From NCBI GenBank assembly GCA_012932865.1, contig SAXG01000007.1:496001-560000 (forward strand): DNA of 64,000 bases. The letters are read 5' to 3'. The DNA comes from Amylostereum areolatum. Its lineage: Eukaryota > Basidiomycota > Agaricomycetes > Russulales > Stereaceae. The notes under the pieces were generated by a model. It saw only the letters and a list, made by a program, of their open reading frames with translations, was not told the origin of the DNA and did no database searches. Of the stretch, positions 9,997-21,417 are shown in pieces (within the stretch, counting starts at the first letter, position 1; every line of letters starts with the position of its first letter). The translations under genes were made by a program, and so were the position numbers.

Positions 9997-12782
9997 ATGC
10001 TTGCCTCCTTGCGTGCGAAAGGTACCCTCCTCCTACCCACGTTAGGCGGTGCGTTACTGTCGCTTGCAACTCCTGTCGCATCGGATCCTTGCGTCACCGT
10101 CGCCAACAAGACCTTTGTCGCCGCCGCGGATGCCATCGCGTGCCAACAGTCGTTTCCGTTCAACGAAACCCTTCGACAGAACGTCATCGCTGTCGTTTCC
10201 GGAGTCTTCGATTTCTACACTTTTGAAGATTTCTACCTTGATTCGCCCCCGCCGTTCCAGGAGTCGACAATCGACATCCGCGCCGAGCTCGCGAAGCTCA
10301 ACACATCTGATTTTGCGGTGCGCGTGATTCTCATCGTTTTCACGCGTGAACCTTCTTTGACGCGCTATTCCAGTCCGACTACGAGTTCAACATCGCGCTC
10401 TGGAACTTCACTACTCAGCTGAATGATGGACATACCCGTACGTCATGCGTTAGTACGATTGATTTTATCTAACATGTGGGGCAGGTTGGTTCCCGAATTG
10501 CTACAACTCGTACCAGAACCTTCTTCCAGCCCCGGTCGCCATCCTCGAAGAGGACGGAGTAACCAGCGTCTATGTCATCCCCGACTTGGTAGAACTGCTC
10601 ACGCTGCTAGGCGACGACTTCATCAACTTCTTTAAGACCGAAATCCCATTCGACTGGCAGCGTCTCGCTGGTGCCAAAGTGACCGAGATCGCCGGCATGG
10701 ACCCGTTCGATTATATCGACACGATTGCGACGCAGGTCTCGGGCAACTACCTCGACCATGAAGTCCGCGTCAACAGCGTCGTCAGCAGCTACCGTATCGT
10801 GGACACGGACTTCTCGCAACGTGTTGGTGATCTCGCCGGGCCAGAGGTGCTCACGCAGACGTCTCTCTCCATGAAGCTCATCCTCCCCAATTCAACGAGC
10901 GAGGAAAGCGTCACCGTACCATTCGTCTCAAACTTTATCGGCGTCCCTTTTACCGATGGTGCCTCCTTGTGAGTTCTGATCTATCTTTAGCTCCTGGGGT
11001 TATAACGCAAAGCCGGATTCTTCAAGCTGGGCCAACAACTGCGCTGCAACAGATGCAACGAACGGCGTCGACCGCCGCGATAGTTCGGAGACCAGTGGTA
11101 GACGCCAGAAGCTGCAACCAATCGCCGCTCTCAAGGCGCCCCTCCCGAAGACTGGTGTCGGGTTACCTGGACCTTTTCTCCCCACCCTTCCCCCGGTCAA
11201 CGGTAGTGAAGGTGTAATCAAGTCCTTTATCCTCCCGGACAACAAGACAGGAGTGGTAGGGCGCACTATCTCCGCACGTTCTGTATTGAATAACACTTGC
11301 ATGGGTAGATGTTTGTTGGCTCTTTCGAACCAGACGACTTCGACGGGTTCCAATCCGACACCGCTGCAACCATCACTCAGTTCCAAGAATCCGGCGTGGA
11401 GAACCTCCTCATTGATCTGACCAACAACGGAGGCGGGTTCGTTTGTTTGGGACTTTTCCTGCACCAGTACTTGGCGGGACTTGACTTTGGTTTCCCGTAC
11501 GTGAACTTTTATTCTATCTCACTACTAGGTTGGTTGCAACTTACACAATGATGGCTTTAGTGGGTTCCAGAGTACGAACCGAGCGAACCCATTGGCTCAG
11601 AAGATTGTGGCCAACGACATTGCACTGGGCGTCACAGACCAGTTGGCATTTTATCCCGCAGATAATTGTAGGTTACGCGGGTTTTGAAAGCCTCTTCAAC
11701 CGTAATCCGTACGTTTTAGGGCAATTCCTCAACGGCACTGCAATGGAGCCCACCGACAACTATATGTCTCCTTCTGACCCGTTCACGGTCAACGGGAAAA
11801 GCGACCCCACTTCTCAGCGGTTTGAGGCGAGCTCCTTCACTTGACGCTTTACCTTCGGAACCTCATTGCATTGTGTCCAGGATATTTGCACTCCTTACAG
11901 CGTCGACGTCCCTGCCGGCCCTGCTTTTGACTTCAGGTGCGTGCAGCCGCCTTCTCTTTCGTGCCTTCGATCCTGACCCCAACGCGTCCAGTAAAATTGC
12001 CATCGGTTGGTCTCAAGATTATGCCGTCACTATCGGTATTGATATAGTCTAGTTGGCAACGCAAACTGCGCCTCGACATGCTCCCTCTTCTCCACGGTCA
12101 TGTTCGAACGGCACAACACGTCCATCGCTATCTTTGGGGGCAGACCCGGGAGCCAGATCGAATACAAAGGTACGACCTAACCCCTCATGTACACTCTTGT
12201 CTCACGAAGGCATGAACAGGCATGGCAGGCAACCAGGTCTTAGAGTGGGCCGACCTCGATTCCGAGATCAAGACGGCCGGTTTAAAGGATGTAAGTTGGC
12301 GTTCTTTATATGAAGCGACTATAGGTATTGAGCAGGCTCGACTGTTAGGATCCGTTGGCGCCCCCTGACTTGTTGGTCTCTTCCAACATGCGCCACAACT
12401 GGCGTGTTGGTCGGTGACTTCCACGAACCTCGCTCGGCAACACTACTGACTGGACCTGGTTTGATCATAGCATGGAGCTTCTTCGATGAATCGGTTCCCA
12501 TTGGTGAGTGAAGATCAAACACGCAGGAGAAGCTTTGCCTGACATTTATCCTGTTAGCATACGAATCGGAGCCCGCACCTAGTGAGTCGTTTTTCAGATT
12601 TTGTCTGTACTGTTCACCATGCTCACGTATCTTGTGTTGCAGCCCGCTTTGCCTATACGAAAGATACCTATAACAACCCACAGAACCTGTGGACATTCGC
12701 GTACGTCTTGCGTTCAGTGGTCGACCCGCACCTCGTTGACGGGATACCCGACACTCACAGAGCGAAACATTTCTTCGGATAA
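9997..12782 (+). CDS. Secreted S41-family (CPAF/tail-specific-like) peptidase, 669 aa, 15 exons
   Basis: Predicted extracellular serine peptidase. The N-terminus (ATG 9997) is a signal peptide, MLASLRAKGTLLLPTL..LATPVAS. Exons are 9997-10317, 10374-10437, 10485-10968, 11027-11255, 11309-11496, 11561-11667, 11720-11826, 11881-11936, 11992-12005, 12053-12169, 12220-12290, 12349-12403, 12471-12503, 12558-12581 and 12643-12782, summing to 670 codons with the stop. Landmarks are LNDGHTRWFPNCYN early, the S41 core LLIDLTNNGGGFVCLG, then VGNANCASTCSLFSTVMFER, where the Ser of the CAST block sits at the expected nucleophile position. After these come KGMAGNQVLEW and a conserved YTKDTYNNPQNLW near the C-terminus. 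One intron (11827-11880) has a GC donor and one exon is only 14 nt. The spliced frame is open throughout, so the gene appears intact. Confidence 0.85.
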
Positions 12783-12964
12783 CCGCTACATCAGGCAGGC
12801 AGAACGAACTTTTTGGGGGGCAGTGCATATGCATGTACACTAGGGTTATTGGACGCTTTAAAGCGTTAACACGGAGGTTTAATTTCTTAGATGTAAGCGC
12901 CGCGACGTTGAGCTTGTCGAGGACAAGGGTCGCATTTCAACCAGCCAGCATTGGTCACAAAATA
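12783..12964. other. Convergent intergenic spacer
   Basis: 182 bp between the 3' ends of the peptidase gene (plus) and the KLHDC4-like gene (minus). No other feature is seen. Confidence 0.5.
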
Positions 12965-15964
12965 TTACCGCCGGTTGCGATTCTGGCCCTGTGCACCTGC
13001 GCCTGCCCCAGCACGTTTTATTTCGTCCTCATCCAACCCAGCCTCTGCCAATATACGCTCGACCTCCTCGAGGATCGGTTTGTATTCACCTGTAAGGATG
13101 GTTGTGAGCAAAGGTGGATGGATCGTAGCCTGGTTCCTCACCATAGCGTTCCTCTGCGAGGCCGAACCCATCTTTTCGAAGCATTTTGCCTCGGTTGTCG
13201 CTTCTCTCACGCGCCTTTTGTGCCCAATGTTCCCCTGAGATGAAGATCCTTGAGACGACGGGTTGAGAAGAAAGACGAGATGGACGTACGCGAGCGGGCG
13301 TAAAATACGGCAAGACTTTCACCAGGAAGTGGTGTGCTGATGACGTCCTCTTCAGAGCGTGCCGTATCTTTCGATATACCCATGAATGTCTGTGCTTGCT
13401 CACGAAGAGCGTTCTGCACATCTCATGTATTAGCGAAGCTCATACCTCAAGGAGGACCACCAACGTACCTTCCCATCCTCCTCGTCCTCTCCTTCGACAA
13501 CGTCCGTAAAGTCCAAGGTTTTTTTCACCTCCGATGAATCCGCCGTCTCGCTCATAACCAACATACTATCGTCGCCGCCGCTGCTGTCTGACCCGCTCTC
13601 GCCACTGTCGTCTTCGCTGCCATCCTCCCCTTCGCTACTCTCGTCATTACCCTCCGTTGGGACGACGACCTCGCTAGGTTTCAAGCAAATGTAACGATCC
13701 AGCTTGTCCAGGGCCAACGAGTAGAAATCGTCCAACGTGTACTCGCGTGATCCGCGTTCAAAGATACCGCCATAACTGCGCGAAGGGACGTTAGTGAATC
13801 TTGTATGGGAACCGAAGAACACTTACATGAAGAGAGTGTTGCGCAGAACAGCGAGCATGGTGTTATACCGAGGTATTGGGACGGTTGAACTGGGGTCATC
13901 TGGGTCGACTTCTGAAACAGAGGGAACTTCAATCTAACCCACAAGACAACCTGATGAGCGAAATTATTAGGTGAGCCAATACAAAACTCACGAAGGTGGG
14001 CGTGTCGTCGTCCTGGTAAAAGGGATCTGCGTAAGAATACGTGGACAAGTAATGTCATACAAACAAACCTCTGCATCATCGAACCCTTCCTCGTCCGAGT
14101 TAATGTTTTGTCTTTTCGCCTGCTTTTGAAGTGGTACCTTTGTCTTCTTTGCTTGGCCCTTCTTCTGCTTTGGTTTTCGTAACAGCAGCGAAAGCCATCG
14201 GCCCTTAGAAAGGTCATATCCGTATCTGCGCACAAAGTGTCAGCCTTTACCACCCGTGCAAAGTTTGAGAGCACGTTGACCCACAAATCATTCCAGAAGA
14301 CACTTTCCATTGTTTCCTCGCTGGTGTCTTCGTCCGTGACACCACCAAAAAGTACGCCAGTGTTCTTTGAAGCCCAAATTGTCATCGTGCATCCAGAACG
14401 TAGCGATGGAGCAAACGCAGTGGACGGTCGTTTACGTCGTTCCCACTTAAGCGTCAAAGGAGTGCCCTTAGTTTCTTTGGCCTTTCCCTTGGATGAGGGC
14501 GCGGTTGGCGTGGCTGGTGACTTCGGATTTGATGCCTTGGACTTTCCGCTTGGAGCTTCTTCGGGAGTGTCGATGGACATACTAGTGGAATTGTCATGAA
14601 GATGACACGAAGTGTAGGGGGTAGCATACCGAAGAAACCATGTATCCTCAAGCATAACGCCAACAGGTCGCTTGCCCTTAACGTACTCCTTGCAATACCC
14701 GCCTACACCGGAAATAAAAGCATATTGCGCGACGCGTTCACGACGTCAGCTGCCTGGATGCGAGTCCCATACACGCAAACCGACCATGAAGGACGATGCC
14801 GTCCGCTGTAGGAAGGAAAGAGAATCCGCTTCTTGGTCTATCGAGTCGGTCATTACACTTCGCACGATCTCAGCATGGTGGAAGCCACGTACGATGGCTT
14901 GCGTTCCGCATCTTTGAGTTCGATTTGCTGCCATTTATATTCTTGCGTGTCAAAGATCCACAGATCGTTGAGGTATCGGGCTGGCGTCAGATTGATTGAG
15001 ACATCTGTTTCCGCGAGAGAAAAACAGGGACGACGCACTCGTCACACCGGGATCATAGAATCCACCAAAAAGCACGATGTAATGTTTCCACATCGCCATT
15101 CTACCAAGGAGGGTCGCATGAATACCGAGGTCCATGCGGTTTGATAGAGTAGCACGTACCGGTGTCCCGACCGAGCCGTTGGGCGCACCTTGGTTTCGAT
15201 GCGGTCCCACGAATGTGTCGCGATGTCAAAGCACCAAAAATCGCGATAGTGGTGGAAGGAATTTTGGTGCAAAGATGAGAATTCACCACCTGGTACGGTT
15301 TGTTTAGCACACAAGAACGGGATGATCAGGAAGCACGGCGCACCGAAGAGGAAAAGCTTTCCACCTCCCATTGGGGAGGCTACCACGGCATGCGCAGAAC
15401 GAGGCCCAGGGACACGTATGCGACACAAACTTGCGCCATTCATCCTGCAGATCGAAGACATCAAGGTGTGTCTCGTTGACGGACGATAGGCAAGGCGCAC
15501 TTTCTCGGGAGAGTATCGGAATACGTCGTTGTAGAAGTACTTAGCCACAAGAATCAGATTCACGACGTCAATGACATAAGGAGATTGCTCACGGCTTTCC
15601 CGTCATCACTGAAGAACTCCCCGCCGATACACCACAAGTGGTTTCCATTGGGACATGCCGTGAGCGTTGCGTTGGCTCTTCTACTCGGTGGGCCCTCCAC
15701 GAGCTCTTCAGTGACTGCATGCGCTGCCTCCCATTCTCTCCGCATCTACTGAGGCTCCATGTCAGTCCGTCTGTCCAGACCCTGATTATAAATGCTCACA
15801 TTCTCCAGAATACCCTCGAGATCTTGATCATCCTCTAAATCGTCCTTCTTCCCTTTGACCGACTCTTTTGCCTTCCTGCGTTCCTCTTTCTGCGCAGCCT
15901 TCGCTTTCTTCGCTTTCTTGGCCGCTGTCTTCGTTTGGGGCGGTGCAGCCTTTTTCTTCACCAT
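12965..15964 (-). CDS. Kelch-domain protein of the KLHDC4/Kel3 type
   Basis: The ATG at 15964 begins with a lysine/alanine-rich basic stretch (MVKKKAAPPQTKTAAKKAKK), typical of KLHDC4-type proteins. Kelch blades follow in separate exons: LWCIGGEFFSDDGKA, YFYNDVFRYSPEK, SAHAVVASPMGGGKLFLFGG, EFSSLHQNSFHHYRDFWCFD, YIVLFGGFYDPGV and RYLNDLWIFDTQEYKWQQ. The later part contains TGVLFGGVTDEDTSEE and an acidic linker (about 13560-13650 on the plus coordinates). A charged helical C-terminus, EYKPILEEVERILAEAGLDE, fits the DUF4110 tail of this family and ends at the stop 12965-12967. At least seven introns are needed and not all boundaries were fixed. The function is probably protein-protein interaction; partners are unknown. 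Confidence 0.8.
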
Positions 15965-17219
15965 GGGTAACGCCTGTACGGGTCCTTAGTTCGGCGAACG
16001 GTCGATTCTTCGGGGAAGAAAAGAGAAACAGGAGGGAGCTGCAGATATAACCCGTGGTATTATGGTGCAGTAGATAAGGAAAGTGTTGTAGCGTCGACCT
16101 AAGGACACGAAAAGATGAGGAGACGAGCAGTACCGAAGTAAAACGGTCCTCCCTGGTCCTCCGGGAGGTCGACAAATGACAGTCGCGTGATGTATAGGAT
16201 GGATCATGTGACTGCCGGCGCGTCCAAGTGATTGTGCGTAATACCTGCTTTTCACGCGACGTCCTCAGCCCTGCTTGCGTCTTTCTTGGGGCAGAAGAAG
16301 ACATCTAAATAAAAGAATTTTGATTGGTAGTAAAATCCAGAAATGAGGGGATGCTACCTGCTTTCAATGCGGTGGTTGAAGTCGACCCTAAGTAGTGGTG
16401 AAACAATGATACCAGCGCTAGCGAGCCTCGCGTGTAAAGCTGAAAAGAGAAGCTGCACGTCCAGTTACCAGACTCCGTAGTATATGATGGTTAGTGTACC
16501 GATGTGAAAGGATGAAACGACGCCACGCAGCAAGCAAGAGGTAATATCTATATGGAACACCGATGCTTACCAGTTGTATAGGGAACCATCGTCAGACGAC
16601 GAGAGCTGTGTCGTACTCTGAAGATACTGAGCGGAAGGTGATATTATGCATTCCCAGACCGTTGACTTTCTGTAAGCTGGCGCCCCTTCACCCCAAGTAG
16701 GCAAAACATTTCGCACGCTGTGTAACAAGCTATTCAGTACTCAGTACTCAGCGTTAAGACTGGCATACAAACAGAGATGGTCGTTCAAGTTGGTGAGTAA
16801 GATGCGGATAAGATGCCACTTTGTACGCTTTCGCTCTTATACGTAACCGCGCTGTCCGGGAAATGCCAGCCATGCGCAGCACATGAATATATATGTACAG
16901 CGCTTTTTTGGCGTGCGCAAAAATTGTGGGTGTGCACTGAACTTGGGCATACAATCATTCACACACGAGACGAGACATGTCTATCTAGTATCTCGTGTAT
17001 GCCTCAGTCGCCAGCAACCCACCGACGGTATTCACACGGGCCTCACATGAGAACACGGCCTGTATTCGGACCAGTTTCGATATTGGTTTTTGCCATACAT
17101 GCATAAGACGGGCGTTGCGCGGGAGGGGTAATGAAACAGGTGAGATAGACAGCATGAGAGTAGCACCATATATGAAACATGAGCCGCATGAATACAGGAC
17201 GAAAAAAGACGAGGCGGGT
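15965..17219. other. Intergenic region, no gene recognised
   Basis: About 1.25 kb between the KLHDC4-like start and the RPS6 stop. Open frames here are short and lack motifs. The first few hundred bases are presumably the promoter of the KLHDC4-like gene. I looked for a tRNA and found none. Confidence 0.4.
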
Positions 17220-18212
17220 TTACGCGGTCCTGGAGGGTACGACTGGGTCAGACGAGGGACGAGATAAGGGAGACGAAGAAAAGCATACTTCTTGTGGTGC
17301 GCCTTGATCGCGGCGACCTTCTCCTTCTTCTCGGCGATGCGCTTGGCAATGAGAGCACTGAGAAGCGAAGATGAGACAACAGATAAAGATGTAGGGACGA
17401 AAGCAACGCACTCGTATTCGGCCTTCTGCTCCTTCTGGTGTTCGACCCTGTGGACCTTGATGGCACGGAGGTGGCGGCGGCGCTGGAGACGAACCGGGGT
17501 GACAAGTCGCTGAATTTTGGGCCTAAAGTGCTGTCAGTGAGCAGGCCAAGAAAAGTAGGAGGTGTGCACTCACGCCTTGGTGTAAGGCTTCGCGTTCTCC
17601 TTCTTCGCGCTCTTCACCTCCCGCCTGACGACGTACTTGCGCACATCATCTTCCTTCGAGAGGTTGAAGAACTTGCGGATCTTGGTCGCACGCTTGGGGC
17701 CGAGGCGCTTGGGAAGGACGGTATCCGTGAGGCCGGGGATGTCGTTATCGCCCTGCTTGACGATGACGAGGGAGAGTACGGCGATATCGGGGCCAACGAT
17801 GCAGCCACGAACAGACTTGCGCCTGCGCTCGCCTGCACGACGGATGCGGTAGCAGGAGTGGCCATCCGAGAGGAGGAGGCGGACACGGAAGGGAACGAGG
17901 ACACCCTGCTTCATGGGGAAGCCCTGCTTGTCATTGCCGCCGGTGATACGGAAGATGTAACCCTTCCACTCGTCGCCGATCGTGTCGGCAGGGATCTCCT
18001 GCGCGATTTTCTTCTCGTAGAAGATACGGCTGAACGAAGGCGTCAGACGATCTGCGAATGAAGCTTGGACACCAGGACTACGCACTATCTCTTCTCATCA
18101 TCGATGTCGATGGTTTTTTGGGCCCCGGTTGCGGGGTCTGTTGAGATTAAGTCAGTGCACAAGCTACGCAAGTGCATGGCAGGCGGTACGCACTGGCAAT
18201 GTTGAGCTTCAT
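17220..18212 (-). CDS. RPS6: 40S ribosomal protein eS6
   Basis: Small-subunit ribosomal protein. The ATG at 18212 begins exon 1 (18194-18212), giving MKLNIA. Exon 2 (18086-18137) gives [17 protein letters not shown]. Exon 3 (17574-18029) carries the core: [54 protein letters not shown] and [20 protein letters not shown]. Exon 4 starts at 17522 ([20 protein letters not shown]). Exon 5 encodes [16 protein letters not shown]. The short last exon ends at the TAA 17220-17222, so the protein finishes with HHKKTA. These blocks are diagnostic for eS6. All junctions use GT-AG and keep frame. The short basic tail lacks the long serine cluster of animal S6. The gene is head-to-head with RPS13. Confidence 0.95.
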
Positions 18213-18610
18213 TCTATCGTACGATCAGCCCGGTGAGGTCAGAGTGTAGGGACGATGTGCGCACCTTGATGTAAAAGGAGTGGCCCGGTCACCGACGACG
18301 GGAGCGACGACGACAGTGAGGTAAGACTTGAGGGGAACGTGGGCGACGACGGCGAGAGCAAACGGATTCCGTTGTCGATGGTGAGCGCCCGTTGCACGTG
18401 AGGCGGACGATGCCGAAAAAAACTGTACAGTTTTTTACCCGTGATAGTCACGTGCAAATCCTCTGGCCTTTGATTCGCTAGGTTTTGTCCATCGACGACG
18501 AAGCTCCCGGCACCAACGCACCACCTCCCCCTCAAGACTCCCCCACCCAAAATCTGTGCGTCACCTTTGACCGTATAATATTCATCTTCTCAAATACTTC
18601 CAGAATCACC
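18213..18610. promoter_or_regulatory. Shared divergent promoter of RPS6 and RPS13
   Basis: Only 398 bp separate the start codons of two divergently transcribed ribosomal-protein genes, so their promoters must share or abut this segment. It contains pyrimidine-rich tracts near both ends. I do not see a convincing TATA box or a named RP element. Confidence 0.6.
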
Positions 18611-19172
18611 ATGGGTCGCATGCACGCTCCCGGAAAGGGCATTTGTACGTCTCTCGACCTGATCCCGGTTTGACCGTTGAATTTGAAGCGAATCTATCTC
18701 CCAGCGTCCTCCGCACTCCCTTACCGCCGCGCGCCACCCACTTGGCTCAAGACCAGCCCCGAGGATGTCGTTGACCAAATTGCCAAGCTCGCGCGCAAGG
18801 GTCTTACTCCCTCCCAAATCGGTGTCACCCTCCGTGACTCGCACGGCATCCCCCAAGTGCGCTTCGTGACCGGTAACAAAATCCTCCGTATCCTCAAGTC
18901 GAACGGTGCGTCACTCGTTCTAGGCGATGACATCGGCTGATATGTGATCAGGTCTCGCACCTTCGATTCCGGAGGATCTCTGGCATCTGGTGAAGAAGGC
19001 CGTGTCCGTGCGCAAGCATCTCGAGACAAACCGCAAAGACAAGGACTCCAAGTTCCGTCTGATTCTTATCGAATCCCGTATCCACCGTCTCGCCCGCTAC
19101 TACAAGACGAAGCAACAGATCCCGCCTACATTCAAGTATGACTCGGCGACTGCCTCTACCCTCATCGCATAA
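18611..19172 (+). CDS. RPS13: 40S ribosomal protein uS15 (S13), 151 aa
   Basis: Small-subunit ribosomal protein. Three exons (18611-18644, 18705-18905, 18952-19172) give exactly 151 residues, the standard length of eukaryotic S13. Exon 1 encodes [11 protein letters not shown]. Exon 2 encodes [20 protein letters not shown] and [20 protein letters not shown]. Exon 3 encodes [40 protein letters not shown] and [20 protein letters not shown], ending in STLIA. Introns have GT-AG ends and the spliced frame is open. The early intron just after the start codon region is common in fungal RP genes. It is divergent from RPS6. Confidence 0.97.
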
Positions 19173-19239
19173 GCAACCGTCGGCGTAGGCGCAGGACGGG
19201 ACCCGGTGACGGGGAGTGTAGGGATGTGACGCTGAGCTG

Positions 19240-20290
19240 TGTGCGGTGGTATGCCATCATGTATGTTTTTTCTGTATGCAAAATAGGTCCACGCTTGGGG
19301 AAGCCATGCCTTGCACTCTTGCCTACCGTCATTGTTGTCAGAGCTCCGTCTCTACATATCAGACATCTCCCCCAATACTCTCATTATCAGCCGACCTAAC
19401 AAGGAGGCTGACTCAGCCATCCTCCGTCCTTTCTGCGTCACACTCGACAACATTCTTAGGCTCCTCATTCACCGTCTTTCTTTCCGGACTATTTCTGGCG
19501 GTGATGCGTAGGAGTGTCTCGCAATGGAGTGTAAGTATCAGACCGATTGTGGAGGGCCCGAGTTCTGTTTTTCTACGTCGCGTCCTCGTACTCATTGTAG
19601 GGATTTCCTGGGAAAAGTCAAGATTGACCCTCATGTTGTCAAACCGACAACATCTATATGTGTTAAATTTTGCGCCCTCCGAGCTCCCTGGGGACACCGA
19701 CGTGTTCCTTCCACCCGGCCCGCCCTTTCTAATAACATCTGGTGGAGACATTTCAGGATCCACTCCAATACACAAGTCTACGAAGTCGTGCGTCAAGGTG
19801 GAGCCCCTGTCATTGTCGGGAGACGCGGCCTTGGTTTACTATGCGTCGTTCACGCTGGTCCAGGTCGGCCCAGACTTGTCTAGGCTCACGTTAGGGCGAG
19901 GTTGAAACCGTTCATGGAGCTCGCTGCTCCCCGTACTGATACTCCTCCAGTACAGGATTGTCGGCCTGTCCATGGAACGACTACTGGCCGGCTACATTCG
20001 TGCGGTGCCCAAGGACAACTCGGCAATTTTAAGCAGGATAATCCACGTCATCGCCAGCCTCTCACGCGCTTCACGCAGAAGCAGCCAACGCATCAGAGGG
20101 TTTATGGGCTCAGGCTCGGAGGTTGCATGATGTCAAAAGGAAACAATGAGGACTTGCGACCCACCAGTGGTCAGCCCGATCAGTGACGTCAAGGTCTCCT
20201 CGCGAAAGCTTACCGAAGAGTGGGGTGCCCCGCCTCCCCGGCATCGCAAAACTGGGAAACTGGTGGAGAACTCATCGATTCCTTTTTAAC
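19240..20290 (+). other. Weakly coding region, possible unrecognised gene
   Basis: A plus-strand frame stays open from 19246 to 19905 (219 codons), but two other frames are also open for over 110 codons, so openness alone proves little. Stretches such as GYIRAVPKDNSAILSRIIHV (about 19990-20045) look protein-like and would need splicing. No domain was recognised, and I do not assign a product. Confidence 0.2.
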
Positions 20291-20411
20291 CTGGCCGCAA
20301 ACCTTGCTAACAGTTCCATGTCTACCCCTCTTCCCCCTAGGTTTTCTGCCAGTGTCTAGTGTAATCATCAACTGGCGCCCAACGAACACTCATACAAATA
20401 CTCACCTTAAC

Positions 20412-21417
20412 ATGAAGAATGTTGTCAACAGCATAATTCTCCTCGCACTCTTCCTAGTCAAACCTGTTCTATCCGCGCCCCCCTCGGCCGCACGGGCGAA
20501 CCTTGTAAATATCTTCGTGCGTCTCCTCCTTCTGCGCGTTCAAGTTGCCTCGTTTATTTATGTGATCACGGGTGTCTCATAGGACGATGCTGGAGGCAGT
20601 GAAGGCCGTCGAGTGGTAGCGACTGCCGCCGGCTCGGGAGCTATCGACGCAAATCTTGTCATGGGAGATCACCCATGCGGCTTGAATAAGTTGGGCGTCC
20701 TCACTCCATGTCAAGTTCAGGAAGCCGTCCCATCGGCCGCCATCTCCGGAACCACACAGCCGCAACATCAGATACAGGCGCGCGGCGACGACACTACTCT
20801 CTTCGGTACGTGAACATCATGATCAAAGTCCACGGGATTCTGTCTCATAGTACCTTCTCTTCAGACGGGATACACATTGTTGGTCGAAATGCCTGTCCTT
20901 CGGACCAAACGGAAGAATCAATCTATGCGATAGTGTACAAGGCTGCTTGTATATTCTCCGTCGTCTTTCACATCATCTACACCGCCAAGCAAATTTTTGC
21001 ATCGTCGTCGCCCGGAGGTCTGCCTGCGAGAGACGGTGAGCGTGGTGGCGATGGGCTTGCAGAGATCCTAGAATCAGTGTCTACCGCTGTGAGCCCGATT
21101 GCCTTCACATCTATCAACATCTCTTCCTTTCGTCTCACTAATCTTCTTGCGTCCTTTGCTAGGATGGCGACGACATTGAGCTCCCCTCCATCTCTGTTAT
21201 CATCGACAGGAACTCCCAAGGTTCGTGCCGTCTGTGTCCTTTCTGTAACGAATCTGACGACGTGATATAAATAGAACCATTTGGTACTACGAGAGACGCT
21301 TCCCCTCATTCGGAACGACGAAGGCGGAAACGAAGACGCCGCACGCGTGAAAGGCCGAACGCAGCACATGGACCGGTGGAGAGTATCCCCCTCGAAGTCT
21401 GCCCGTCTAGTTCATAG
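20412..21417 (+). CDS. Possible secreted or membrane protein, unrecognised, exon structure uncertain
   Basis: The ATG at 20412 begins a good signal peptide: MKNVVNSIILLALFLVKP then VLSAPP. An intron of about 75 bp (GTAAAT...CATAG, ending at 20581) joins it to an exon rich in Gly, Ala and Asp (DDAGGSEGRRVVATAAGSGA, running to about 20812). Two convincing 3' exons are 21163-21220 (DGDDIELPSISVIIDRNSQ) and 21275-21417, the latter encoding an Arg-rich tail (SERRRRKRRRRTRERP) and SIPLEV before the stop. The middle (about 20873-21010) could encode a hydrophobic segment, but its frame does not join cleanly to the 21163 exon. The same two 3' exons recur at 23089-23303. Function is unknown. Confidence 0.35.

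Noticed and set aside
19246..19905. 219-codon open frame as a definite gene
   Set aside because: Three frames on two strands are open over the same stretch and none shows a domain; kept only as a low-confidence region.
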